Below, piece after piece: positions 16,842-25,219 of a stretch of 64,000 nt of DNA. Numbering within the stretch: position 1 is the first letter of the stretch; the number at the start of each line of letters is the position of its first letter. Source of the stretch: Salinisphaera aquimarina (GTDB taxonomy: Bacteria; Pseudomonadota; Gammaproteobacteria; Nevskiales; Salinisphaeraceae); contig NZ_JBHRSS010000010.1 of NCBI RefSeq assembly GCF_042643355.1, positions 186,001-250,000 on the forward strand. Direction: 5' to 3'. The position numbers and the translations under genes were made by a program. A model generated the notes under the pieces. The model had not been told where the DNA came from, ran no database searches, and worked only from the letters and a program-made list of their open reading frames with translations.

Positions 16842-17396
16842 CTAGGCATGACCGGCCAGCCCCGATAATTGATGCGCCTCGAGCCCGAGCAGGCGCGCGG
16901 CGGCCGCCCAGCGGGTTTCTGCGGGCGCGTCGAAGATGATCTGTTCGCTGGTGGGGGTACTCAGCCAGCTGTTCGAGAGCATCTCGCTCTCCAGTTGCCC
17001 GTCGCCCCAGCCGGCGTAGCCAAGCGTGATCAGATAGGCGCTGGGGCCGAAGCCGTTGCCGATCGCCTCGAGAATATCGCGCGAGGTGGTGATCGCGAGG
17101 TCGCCGCCGACCTTCAGCGACGACTCCCAGTCGCCTTCGTCCCGATGCAGCACGAAGCCGCGCTCGGGTTGGACCGGCCCGCCCCAGAACACCGGCAGGC
17201 CTTTATCGACGTGCGCCTCGATATCCATGTGCGCGAGCATGTCGCGCACCGCCAGGTCACTGGGCTTGTTGATCACCAGGCCCATGGCGCCGTCGTCGTT
17301 GTGCTCCGCGATGAAGGTGACGCTGTTGGCGAAATCGCCGCCCACGCGTCCCGGCATCGCGAGCAGGAACTGATTACGAAATATTCCATGATTCAT
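16842..17396 (-). CDS. YqgE/AlgH family protein (UPF0301)
   Basis: A 184-residue cytosolic protein beginning at MNHGIFRNQFLLAMPG (ATG at 17396; an ATG at 17405 would add three residues). Conserved features are GLVINKPSDL, PVFWGGPVQPERGFVLH, YLITLGYAGWGDGQLESE and NSWL. The family is called AlgH in Pseudomonas for its link to alginate regulation, but the biochemical role is not settled. It precedes ruvX by 14 bases, the common gammaproteobacterial order. Confidence 0.94.
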   Translation of the reverse strand: MNHGIFRNQFLLAMPGRVGGDFANSVTFIAEHNDDGAMGLVINKPSDLAVRDMLAHMDIEAHVDKGLPVFWGGPVQPERGFVLHRDEGDWESSLKVGGDLAITTSRDILEAIGNGFGPSAYLITLGYAGWGDGQLESEMLSNSWLSTPTSEQIIFDAPAETRWAAAARLLGLEAHQLSGLAGHA

Positions 17397-17506
17397 GGCT
17401 GCCATTATCCGCTGTGCGATCTGATACGGGCAAATGCCGGGGCCGGCGCCGGTTGGGGGGATGTCGCAGACTTGCCTGATTATCGCCGCCTGGCGCGACC
17501 GCCGGG

Positions 17507-18238
17507 TCAACCGGAGGGGCGAAGCCGGGTATCGGCGCCCGGCTCGAACAGCCAGTCGTAGACGAAGCTCAGTGCGCCCGCGCTATCGCCCAATCGGGTG
17601 TCGAACGGCGTGAAGGGAGCCGCGTCGCGCACGATCGACTCCGCCGCGCGATCGAGTGCGTGGCTGCCGGAGGAGTGCACCACGCGCACCGCCTGCAGGC
17701 TGCCGTCGGCGTTGAGCCGCACCGCCATGGTCAGGCGTCGTGGCTGGCCGTCGGCGAGCAGCGTACTCGGATACTGACGGCTGCCGCGCGCCTCGATCTG
17801 CTGTTGCCAGTCCGCCAGATAGGCAGCACGGGGATCGCCGCTGGCATCCATGGTCTTACCGTCCCGCGGGATCTGGTTCGCGCCGGCATCCGTAGCCGTG
17901 ATCCGTTCACGGTTGGTGCCTTCGGGCGTTTGCGGGCGCCTGGCGACCATCACGAAGCGCGTGACTGTCGGGGTGCGGCCGGCCTGCGCCGATTGAGCCG
18001 ACATCGGGCTCGAGTCGCCGCTGCGCTGCTGCTGCGAGTAGCTGTCGTCACCGCGCTGATCCTGCACCGCCAGGATATCGCGGGACCGAGGCGTGGCCGC
18101 GTCATCGGCGTTGCGGGTGACCTCGAGCAATGACTGCGACGATGCCCGTCCGGTATCCGTGGTCCAGCCGAGCAATACCGCATGCGCGGCCAGCGCCAGC
18201 GCAACACAGATGATGAAGCGGATGCGGTTGTCGGACAT
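17507..18238 (-). CDS. TonB-like energy-transducing protein
   Basis: A 243-residue protein with an N-terminal membrane anchor (FIICVALALAAHAVLLGW), a long polar periplasmic linker and a TonB C-terminal domain (about 150-240) containing YPSTLL, MAVRLNADGSLQAVRVVHS and a terminal APFTPF/FVYDWLFEP. TonB proteins pass proton-motive force from ExbBD to outer-membrane receptors. This copy has no exbB/exbD beside it and sits between gshB and yqgE, a position frequently seen in gammaproteobacteria. Its partner receptors are unknown. Confidence 0.85.
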   Translation of the reverse strand: MSDNRIRFIICVALALAAHAVLLGWTTDTGRASSQSLLEVTRNADDAATPRSRDILAVQDQRGDDSYSQQQRSGDSSPMSAQSAQAGRTPTVTRFVMVARRPQTPEGTNRERITATDAGANQIPRDGKTMDASGDPRAAYLADWQQQIEARGSRQYPSTLLADGQPRRLTMAVRLNADGSLQAVRVVHSSGSHALDRAAESIVRDAAPFTPFDTRLGDSAGALSFVYDWLFEPGADTRLRPSG

Positions 18239-18247
18239 CGGGTGGCG

Positions 18248-19198
18248 TCAGGTCAGGCGTTTCTCGACCGCGTCGAAAAGCTTGCCCGCGATGTTGATGC
18301 CGAACTGGGCATCGAGCTCGCGCACGCAGGTCGGGCTGGTGACGTTGATCTCGGTCAGGTTCTCGCCGATCACGTCCAGGCCCACGAACAGCAGGCCCTT
18401 GTCGCGCACATAGGGGCCGATCTCGGCGGCGATGCGCTTGTCCGCCTCGGTCAGCTCGCGGCCCACGCCGCGTCCACCGGCCGCGAGATTGCCGCGCAGC
18501 TCGCCGTCGGCCGGCACCCGCGCCAGCGCATAGCCGACGTGCTCGCCGTCGACCAGCAGAATGCGCTTGTCGCCGTCGGTGATCGCCGGCAGGTAGGCCT
18601 GTGCCATCGCATAGTTGCTGCCGTGTTCAGTGAGCACTTCCAGTACCACGCTGGTGTTGCCGTCGCCCTGCTGCACGCGGAAGATGCGCGAGCCGCCCAT
18701 GCCGTCGAGCGGTTTGACCACCACGTCCTTGTGCTCGGCGATGAAGCGTTTGAAATCGACCGCGCGCCGGGCCACCAGCGTCGGCCCGCACAGATGCGCG
18801 AAGCGATTGATGGCCATCTTCTCGTTGACGTCGCGCAGGGCGTCGCAGCGATTGACCACCAGCGTGCCCTCGTTCTCGGCCAGCTCGAGGATATAGGTGG
18901 CGTAGATGTACTCGGTATCGAAGGGCGGATCCTTGCGCATCAGGATCGTGTCCAACTCGGCGAGCTTCATCACCGCCGGTTCGCTGGTGTAGTCGAACCA
19001 GTCGTCGTTGTCGTCGCGTACGTCCAGGCCGCGGCCGTGCCCATAGCCGACGCCGTCGGCCACGAACAGATCGCTCATGGTGAAATAGTGAATCTCGTAG
19101 CCGCGCCGCTGGGCTTCGAGCAGCAGGGCGAGGGTGGTGTCCTTGTAGGGCGTGATGTCTTCGATCGGGTCCATCACGACGCCGAGCTTGTAGGCCAT
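18248..19198 (-). CDS. gshB: glutathione synthetase
   Basis: A 316-residue ATP-grasp enzyme that joins glycine to gamma-glutamylcysteine. The start is the ATG at 19198 with an AAGGAG site seven bases upstream. MDPIEDITPYKDTTLALL, VVKPLDGMGGSRIF, ILLVDGEHVGYALARVP, AAGGRGVGRELTEAD and ENLTEINVTSPTCVRELD are classic GshB motifs. The TonB-like gene follows ten bases after its stop. The 290 bases upstream hold a dispersed repeat (19306-19453). Confidence 0.97.
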   Translation of the reverse strand: MAYKLGVVMDPIEDITPYKDTTLALLLEAQRRGYEIHYFTMSDLFVADGVGYGHGRGLDVRDDNDDWFDYTSEPAVMKLAELDTILMRKDPPFDTEYIYATYILELAENEGTLVVNRCDALRDVNEKMAINRFAHLCGPTLVARRAVDFKRFIAEHKDVVVKPLDGMGGSRIFRVQQGDGNTSVVLEVLTEHGSNYAMAQAYLPAITDGDKRILLVDGEHVGYALARVPADGELRGNLAAGGRGVGRELTEADKRIAAEIGPYVRDKGLLFVGLDVIGENLTEINVTSPTCVRELDAQFGINIAGKLFDAVEKRLT

Positions 19199-19305
19199 GC
19201 GGGCTCCTTGTGAACGCCGGTTTTTAATCGGCCGTTCCAATAAATGATTGCTGCGCATGTTAGCGCAGGCTGTGGCGTTCGGATAAAGACATACAGGCAA
19301 CGGCC

Positions 19306-19453
19306 CGCAGATCGACGCAGATGAACGCGGATACAAGCAGGACAACGAGAAGCGAGCGCGCGGTGTTCGTCGCTTACGCTGGGGGTTGTGCGTGGAGACA
19401 GGCGCTGACCGGCGTCTTCATCTGCGTCAATCTGTGTTCATCTGCGGATAAAA
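19306..19453. repeat. dispersed intergenic repeat, copy A (inverted CGCAGAT/ATCTGCG arms)
   Basis: Left arm 19306-19337 contains CGCAGAT-N2-ACGCAGATGAACGCGGAT followed by ACAAG. Right arm 19417-19453 contains TTCATCTGCGTCAATCTG, then TGTTCATCTGCGGATAAAA. The arms are imperfect inverted copies of each other around an unrelated centre. The right arm matches copy B (33584-33620) at 35 of 37 bases. It fills most of the gap between gshB and rsmE, contains no credible gene and resembles a small non-autonomous intergenic element. Confidence 0.85.
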
Positions 19454-19490
19454 CGGGCTTGTATTCCGGCTTGATGGAACGGTGCCTTAC

Positions 19491-20243
19491 TCATCCAGCC
19501 AGATCACCCCAGGCCGTCTGCAATGCGGCGATTGCTGCCATGCCGGCGGTTTCGGTGCGCAGGATGCGCGGGCCCAGCGTCAGCGCCTGCCAGTTGGCGG
19601 CCGCGGCGCGCTCGATCTCGTCGTGCGACAGGCCGGACTCGGGGCCGATGAGCAACGCGACGCGCATCGCGGGCGCGATCTTTGACAGGCTGCGCGCGGC
19701 TTCGGGGGCGAGCATCAGTCGCAGCGTCTCGCCTGGCTCGGCCGGTTCGTTCAATAACTGCGCCATGTCGACGGCCGGGTCGACGGTGGGGCAGACCAGA
19801 CGACCGCTCTGCTCGGCGGCCGACTCGGCAACCGCCTGCCAGTGCGCCTGTTTCTTGGCCAGCCGCTCGCCGTCGAGCCTGACCTGGCCGCGGGCGGTGA
19901 ACAGCGGGCGAATACGGCGCACCCCCAGCTCCACCGCCTTGGCCAGGGCGAAGTCCATGCGGTCACCGCGAGCGACGGCCTGGACCAGGGTCAGATCGAG
20001 CGCGGATTCGCGGGTCGGTGTATGCCGGGTTTCGACAGCAACGACCAGTCGTTTGCGCGTGGCCTCGAGCACGCGAGCGGCATATTCACCGCCGTCGCCG
20101 TTGAACAGCGTCAGGTCATCGTCGGCCGACAGGCGCAGTACCGTGGCCAGATGGTGACGCTTGGCCTCCGGCAATTCGAGGCGCTCGCCTACGGCCAGCG
20201 GCGCGTCCACGTACACGCGCGGGGTGTGTTTTTGACGGGCCAC
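19491..20243 (-). CDS. rsmE: 16S rRNA (uracil-1498-N3)-methyltransferase
   Basis: A 250-residue SPOUT-fold methyltransferase. The N-terminal PUA-like part (RVYVDAPLAVGERLELPEAK) precedes the SPOUT domain with knot motifs LLIGPESGLSHDEI and LGPRILRTETAGMAAIA. It methylates U1498 of 16S rRNA. It starts 12 bases after argA ends on the same strand, so it is probably read with argA. rsmE-gshB is a common order in this group; here a repeat element separates them. Confidence 0.96.
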   Translation of the reverse strand: MARQKHTPRVYVDAPLAVGERLELPEAKRHHLATVLRLSADDDLTLFNGDGGEYAARVLEATRKRLVVAVETRHTPTRESALDLTLVQAVARGDRMDFALAKAVELGVRRIRPLFTARGQVRLDGERLAKKQAHWQAVAESAAEQSGRLVCPTVDPAVDMAQLLNEPAEPGETLRLMLAPEAARSLSKIAPAMRVALLIGPESGLSHDEIERAAAANWQALTLGPRILRTETAGMAAIAALQTAWGDLAG

Positions 20244-20254
20244 GATGCCCGCCG

Positions 20255-21643
20255 TCAGACCGGCGCGAGCGTCTTGATGAACACCGCCGAATTGCGCTGG
20301 TAATTGTAGAGCGTGCGCTTGGCCAGTGGCAGGCTGTCGATATCGGCGGTCTTGAAACCGTGTTCGACGAACCAGTGGGGCGCCTTGGTCGTGAGCGCGA
20401 ACAACCGTTCCAGGCCGGCCGCGCGAGCGCGTTTTTCGGTCTCTGCGAGCAGCGTCGCCGCCCGGTCCTGGGTGCGATAGTCCGGGTGCACGGCGACACA
20501 GGCGAGTTCGCCGATGGCCTCGTCGGGGTAGGGCATGAGCGCGCAGCAGGCAGTGATGAGCCCATCGCGCTCCATCACCAGATAATGCTCGATATCGAGT
20601 TCGATCGCCTCGCGCGAACGCGCGACCAGAATACCGGCGGCCGCCAGCGGCTCGATCAACGCGAGTACGCCGCCCAGATCCTCCGGGGTGGCGGGTCGGG
20701 TGGTGTCATAGGTGTCGGCCGCGATCATGGTGCCGACGCCGTCACGCGAATACAGCTCGCGCAGCAGCGCGCCGTCGCGCTCGAAGCTGACCAGATGCGC
20801 GCGAGCCACGCCCGCACCACAGGCGGCTACGGCCGCGCCGAGGCGCGCACGGTCGGCCGCGGTCAGCGCGGCATCGGTATCGGCGAGCAGGCGCCGGGCT
20901 GCGTCCGGGCGCAGCTCGGCGGGGGTGTCGGCGAAGCGCTCGTGCAGGGCATCGCCCGGATGCAGCAGCACGAACTTGTCGGCGGTCAGCGCGGTCGCGG
21001 TGGCCGTCGCGACTTCCTCGGCGAACAGATTGAAGATCTCGCCCGAGGGGGAATAACCGATGCACGACAACAACACGATCGCGCCACGCGCGAGCTGCGC
21101 ATTGATGCTGGCCACATCCACGCGCCGCACCTCGCCGGTATGGCGGTGGTCCACGCCCGCGACCACGCCCACCGGCCGGGCGGTGACCAGATTGCCGCTC
21201 GCGGTGACGATGCGCGCACCGCCCATCGGCGTGCTGGCGAGGCTGGTCGACAGCAGCGCTTCGAGTTCCATCTGCAGACTGCCGACCGCGGCCTTCACAC
21301 AGGCAAGCGAGGCGCTGTCGGTGACCCGCACGCCGTCGATGAACCGGGTTTCCAGCCCGGCGTCAGCCAGCGCGGCATCGATCTGCGGCCGCGCGCCGAA
21401 CACGATCACCAGCCGCACGCCGAGGCTGGCGAGCAGAGCGATGTCGTAGACCAGATCGGCGAATGCGCTCGACTGGGCGGCCTCGCCGGGCAGATTGATC
21501 ACGAAGGTGCGCCCGCGATGGGCGTGCACGTACGGCGCGCTGGCGCGCAGCGCGGCGACCAGGCCGGTCGGGTCGGCGGCGTGGTGGTGTGCCGGCACGA
21601 CAGCGTCGTCCGGCGTAGCGGCGGTGGCGGGCTTCTGGCTCAT
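20255..21643 (-). CDS. argA: N-acetylglutamate synthase (amino-acid N-acetyltransferase)
   Basis: A 462-residue fusion of an amino-acid-kinase fold (about 40-290, e.g. FVINLPGEAA, VRLVIVFGARPQID) and a C-terminal GNAT domain (about 320-455, e.g. ACVAVHPDYRTQDRAATLL and APHWFVEHGF). It makes N-acetylglutamate, the first step of arginine synthesis, and in known cases is feedback-inhibited by arginine. argE is encoded immediately upstream on the same strand with 95 bases between, giving an acetyl-cycle pair. Confidence 0.95.
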   Translation of the reverse strand: MSQKPATAATPDDAVVPAHHHAADPTGLVAALRASAPYVHAHRGRTFVINLPGEAAQSSAFADLVYDIALLASLGVRLVIVFGARPQIDAALADAGLETRFIDGVRVTDSASLACVKAAVGSLQMELEALLSTSLASTPMGGARIVTASGNLVTARPVGVVAGVDHRHTGEVRRVDVASINAQLARGAIVLLSCIGYSPSGEIFNLFAEEVATATATALTADKFVLLHPGDALHERFADTPAELRPDAARRLLADTDAALTAADRARLGAAVAACGAGVARAHLVSFERDGALLRELYSRDGVGTMIAADTYDTTRPATPEDLGGVLALIEPLAAAGILVARSREAIELDIEHYLVMERDGLITACCALMPYPDEAIGELACVAVHPDYRTQDRAATLLAETEKRARAAGLERLFALTTKAPHWFVEHGFKTADIDSLPLAKRTLYNYQRNSAVFIKTLAPV

Positions 21644-21738
21644 GGCGCTATTAGAGCAAAATAGAGCGCATCGGTGTGATCAGGCGTGAATTATCCCCGC
21701 CAGTATGGCGCGGCGTCGGGCCCAGACGACGGCGGGCG

Positions 21739-22908
21739 CTACAGACAGAAGCGTTCGACCAGGCCGCGCAGGATCTTCTGCATGGGCTCGATGCGTTCCA
21801 GCCCGAGATACTCGTTGGGCTGGTGGGCCTGGGCGATATCACCGGGACCGAGCACGACGCTGTCCATGCCCATACGACTGTAGAACGCGCCCTCGGTGCC
21901 GAAATCGACCGCGCCGACCGGTTTGCCCGACAGGTGCTCGCAGGCGGTGACAATGGGTGAGTCGGCTGCGGTCTCGAACGCCGGCGTGCCGGTGAACAGC
22001 TCGCGGAATTCGACCGTACAGTCGCTGCCGTCGAGGGCGGCCGCCACGCGCTCACGCAGTTCGGCACGCAGATCGTCGATGGTCATGCCGGGCAGAAAGC
22101 GCAGGTCGATATCGAGGCGGCAGCGCGCCGGAATGCGGTTTGCATTGTCGCCGCCGTGGATCGCGCCGAGATTCAGGGTGGCGTGGGGCACCGGAAAGCC
22201 GTCGGCCTGCTGACGCGTGGCCAGTTCGTCACGCAGTTGCCGGATCGCCGTGGTCGCCACGTGCATGGCATCGATGGCGTTGGCGCCGAGTGCGGGGTTG
22301 CTGGAATGGCCGGAGGCCCCGTGCACCTCGATGGTTTCCATGAAGATGCCCTTGTGGCGGCGGATCGGCTGCAGACCGGTGGGTTCGCCGATCACGCAGA
22401 AACGCCCGGGGCGTTCGCCGTGGTCGTTCTGTGCCATCAGCAGGGCACGCGCGCCGTCCATGCCGCATTCCTCGTCCGCGCTCACGAGCAGACTGACCGG
22501 CGCGGCGAGTTGATGGTTGGCATATTCGCCGGCCACGCCGGCGGCGAGCGCGATGAAGCCTTTCATGTCGCAGCTGCCCAGGCCGAACAGGCGGCCCTCG
22601 CGCTCGTCTAGCGTGAACGGATCGCTGTCCCAGCCGTCGGCGTCGCAGGGCACGGTGTCGATATGGCCGGCGAACACCAGGCCGTGCTCGGCGGCGCGCT
22701 CGGCCGGGCCCAGGCGTGCCACGAGATTGACCTTGTCCTCGCGCTCGGGCATCGCCGTGATGCTGCAATCGAAGCCGCGGGCGTCGAGCCGGTCGGCGAG
22801 GGCCTCGACCGCTTCACGATTGCCGCAGTCGAGGGCCGGATCACCGCTGCTGATGGTGCAATGACCGATCAGCTCGGCCAGGGTCTGTTGCCAGTCTGGA
22901 ACGGACAT
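21739..22908 (-). CDS. argE: acetylornithine deacetylase
   Basis: A 389-residue M20-family zinc hydrolase. The start is the ATG at 22908 (MSVPDWQQTLAELIG); the open frame extends further upstream without support. Metal motifs are FAGHIDTVP, GSCDMKGFIA, SADEECGMDG and the terminal PGDIAQAHQPNEYL. It releases ornithine from N-acetylornithine in arginine synthesis. Pairing with argA indicates a linear acetyl route. Succinyl-diaminopimelate desuccinylase is a relative, but the motifs and context favour ArgE. Confidence 0.93.
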   Translation of the reverse strand: MSVPDWQQTLAELIGHCTISSGDPALDCGNREAVEALADRLDARGFDCSITAMPEREDKVNLVARLGPAERAAEHGLVFAGHIDTVPCDADGWDSDPFTLDEREGRLFGLGSCDMKGFIALAAGVAGEYANHQLAAPVSLLVSADEECGMDGARALLMAQNDHGERPGRFCVIGEPTGLQPIRRHKGIFMETIEVHGASGHSSNPALGANAIDAMHVATTAIRQLRDELATRQQADGFPVPHATLNLGAIHGGDNANRIPARCRLDIDLRFLPGMTIDDLRAELRERVAAALDGSDCTVEFRELFTGTPAFETAADSPIVTACEHLSGKPVGAVDFGTEGAFYSRMGMDSVVLGPGDIAQAHQPNEYLGLERIEPMQKILRGLVERFCL

Positions 22909-23072
22909 GAGTCGTATCCTGAAGTTGTCGCTGAGTCGTTCGGCCTGCGACGCGTTCGGCGCGTCCGCACGCGTGCTGGCATGATATACCCGATCATGGG
23001 CTGGTCGGCTTGAGGTATGGCCGTGTGCAGCGTTCTCGTGTTCCCGACAATTGTTCCAACAGGAATGCACCG

Positions 23073-23447
23073 ATGAGTCGAACTGTTCTTGTCACGACAG
23101 CGCTGATGGCGTGTCTGGCTTTCATGTCGATCGCAGCCGCCGCCGGCGACGACAGCGGCCAGAAGATCTATCTGGATCCGGAGACCGGCGATGCGCTGAA
23201 CGCGCCGCCGGCGCAGGCCGACGATACCGGCAGTGCGCGCAGGAGCACGACCGAGCCCGGCGCCGAGTCGTCCGGCCCCAAAGCCTGGACCAATTCGCAG
23301 GGGGCCGACATGCTCACGCTCGATCCGGACGACGCGCCCGCCACCCAGGCGGTGCATTGCGCCGACGGTAGTCTGCGTATGGGGCATACGCAGTCATCGA
23401 ACGGCCGGCAATCACGACGGACGTTGTGTGAGGGCAAACCTGAATGA
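23073..23447 (+). CDS. small secreted protein upstream of the JDVT-CTERM peptidase
   Basis: A 124-residue protein from the ATG at 23073 with AGGAA upstream. It has a clear signal peptide (MSRTVLVTTALMACLAFMSIAAAA), then QKIYLDPETGDALNAPP and a C-terminal region with two cysteines (VHCADGSLRMGH and RRTLCEG) that could pair outside the cytoplasm. The DPETG-type motif and layout faintly resemble the post-PEP-CTERM-1 class of small exported proteins found beside sorted proteins. Its stop overlaps the next start as ATGA, so the two are translationally coupled. I do not know its function; chaperone, propeptide or partner of the peptidase are possible. Confidence 0.7.
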   Translation: MSRTVLVTTALMACLAFMSIAAAAGDDSGQKIYLDPETGDALNAPPAQADDTGSARRSTTEPGAESSGPKAWTNSQGADMLTLDPDDAPATQAVHCADGSLRMGHTQSSNGRQSRRTLCEGKPE

Positions 23448-24709
23448 CCCACGGCTATCGCATGCGGATCAAGTGTCTGATTCTCTTGATGGGGAGCGTT
23501 CTCGGCAGCGCGCAGGCGGCTACCATGAACGTGGTGGTTGGCGACGGTCAGAACGAAGGTCTCAACAACCCGACGCCGGTGGCGCCGATCGGGGGCAACC
23601 GGGGTGAGACCCTGGGCCAACAACGTCTGATCGCGCTGCAGTATGCCGCGGACATCCTCGGCAGTCGTATTGCGAGCGCCGTGCCGATTCGTATCGCCGC
23701 ACAGTTCAACAATATGGGCTGTCGCCTCAATCAGGCCCAGTTGGGCAGCGCGGCGCCCACCATCTCGACCGCCAATTTTGCCGGCGCGCGACGTAGCGAT
23801 GTCTTCTACCCTGTGGCCCTGGCCAATGCGCAGAGCGGTTCGCGCTTGAGCGGTACCCGCGACGATATCGGCGCGGTATTCAATTCGGCGCTGGATGCAG
23901 GTGATGCGACCTGTCTGCAGGGCACCACCTGGTATTACGGCCTCGATGGCGCGCGTCCGCGCGGGCAGGTGAACTTCATCAGTACGGCCGTGCACGAGCT
24001 TACCCATGGTCTGGGATTCGTCTCGCTGGTGGCCTTGCAGGATACGTCGAACATACAGGCGGGCCAGTTCCCCGCGACCGCGCGTAACGGGGCCCGACTG
24101 CCCGATATCTTCAGTAGCTTCATCCAGGATCTGTCGTTTGCGAATCAGCCGCTGTGGCCGGCGCTCACAGATGCCCAGCGCCGGCAGTCGCTCACCAACG
24201 GCCCGAACGTCGTCTGGAGTGATGCCAACACCTCCAGCCAGGCGGCGACGCTGCTCGACGCCGGCTTCAACCAGGGACGCGTCATGCTGTACGCGCCGGC
24301 GACCGTCGAGCCGGGCAGCTCGATTTCCCACTGGGACACATCGCTCGATCCGGACCAGATCATGGAACCGGTCGCCACCGGGCACGACGGCGTCACCAGC
24401 GGCATCGGCCTGTCCGCCTGCGTGCTGGAGGATATCGGCTGGCAGCTGATCAACGGCACCCGCTGTCCGGACGTGGACAGCGCGGCGATTGCGGGCGCGC
24501 CCGACGATGTCAGCCGCGATGTCAACACGGTCAACGTGGCCGGCGATTCGGGTAACGGCACGGCGCGCAGCGGCGACGATGATGACAATAACGGCGGCGG
24601 TGGTGGTGGTTGCACCATCGCTGCGGATGCGCGCTTCGACCCGCTCTGGTTTGCCCTGCTGTTGTGCGCAGCGGGCGCGCTGGGACTGCGGCGTAGACGC
24701 CGCGGCTGA
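23444..24709 (+). CDS. secreted zinc peptidase-like protein with JDVT-CTERM-type C-terminal sorting signal
   Basis: A 421-residue exported protein; an ATG at 23462 gives a tidier signal peptide. The zinc motif VHELTHGLGF has His184, Glu185 and His188, and a likely third ligand is His296 in SISHWDTSLDPDQIMEP, a layout seen in gluzincin/metzincin-like exported peptidases. The C-terminus is tripartite: six glycines, Cys390, a stretch with ARFDPLWFALLL as membrane helix, and a final Arg cluster. That pattern fits the JDVT-CTERM class of sorting tails, in which an intramembrane glutamic protease of the CPBP family acts. The required protease type is encoded five bases downstream. Confidence 0.85.
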   Translation: MTHGYRMRIKCLILLMGSVLGSAQAATMNVVVGDGQNEGLNNPTPVAPIGGNRGETLGQQRLIALQYAADILGSRIASAVPIRIAAQFNNMGCRLNQAQLGSAAPTISTANFAGARRSDVFYPVALANAQSGSRLSGTRDDIGAVFNSALDAGDATCLQGTTWYYGLDGARPRGQVNFISTAVHELTHGLGFVSLVALQDTSNIQAGQFPATARNGARLPDIFSSFIQDLSFANQPLWPALTDAQRRQSLTNGPNVVWSDANTSSQAATLLDAGFNQGRVMLYAPATVEPGSSISHWDTSLDPDQIMEPVATGHDGVTSGIGLSACVLEDIGWQLINGTRCPDVDSAAIAGAPDDVSRDVNTVNVAGDSGNGTARSGDDDDNNGGGGGGCTIAADARFDPLWFALLLCAAGALGLRRRRRG

Positions 24710-24714
24710 TTCAC

Positions 24715-25152
24715 GTGCCGGCACCTCGGCCGGCTTTGTGGGCCGATCCGCTGTATCTCGCGGCCCTGGCGGCGGCCTTGCCGGCGGTGGCGATCATCGC
24801 CGGGATCACGCCACTGCAACTGGCGTTGCACTGGCCGGGCTGGACGCCGATCGTGCTGCTGATCTTGGTGACACCGGTACTCGAGGAGATCGTGTTCCGG
24901 GCCGGGTTGCAGGACGCCCTGGCTACACGCGGCAGCTATCGTCTGGCCGGCCTGACTCTGGCCAACGTCCTGACAGCGTTGATGTTCTGTCTCGTGCATC
25001 TGTTCCGGCACGCGCCGGCCTGGGCGCTGGCGACGATCGTGCCGGCGCTGGTTTTCGGCTGGGCCTATGAACGTCATCCGCGGCTGGTGGCGCCGATCCT
25101 GCTGCACGCGCTCTACAATCTCGCTTATCTGGTGTTGCTGTCGCCGGCGTAG
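24715..25152 (+). CDS. CPBP-family glutamic intramembrane protease, probable JDVT-CTERM processing enzyme (MrtJ-like)
   Basis: A 145-residue protein with a GTG start five bases after the peptidase gene. Hydrophobic helices carry the CPBP (CAAX-processing/bacteriocin-processing) motifs EEIVFRAG (EExxxR), FCLVHLFR (FxxxH) and LLHALYN (HxxxN), so the catalytic Glu/His set is complete. It is short, like the dedicated JDVT-CTERM proteases rather than general CPBP proteins. Placement directly after a JDVT-tail protein makes a one-enzyme, one-substrate pair plausible. It would cleave the neighbour's tail in the inner membrane, probably near Cys390. This is inferred from family and context. Confidence 0.85.
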   Translation: MPAPRPALWADPLYLAALAAALPAVAIIAGITPLQLALHWPGWTPIVLLILVTPVLEEIVFRAGLQDALATRGSYRLAGLTLANVLTALMFCLVHLFRHAPAWALATIVPALVFGWAYERHPRLVAPILLHALYNLAYLVLLSPA

Positions 25153-25219
25153 CCGGTCGTACGCGGCGCCCGTTGCGCAGTGGCTTTGATACCATTCGCC
25201 TCTGCAAAAGAGGCAATAA

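Noticed and set aside
23168..24724. Minus-strand open frame of about 518 codons across the JDVT peptidase gene
   Set aside because: Composition is Arg/Ala-rich without recognisable motifs, while the plus-strand frame has signal peptide, HExxH and sorting tail.
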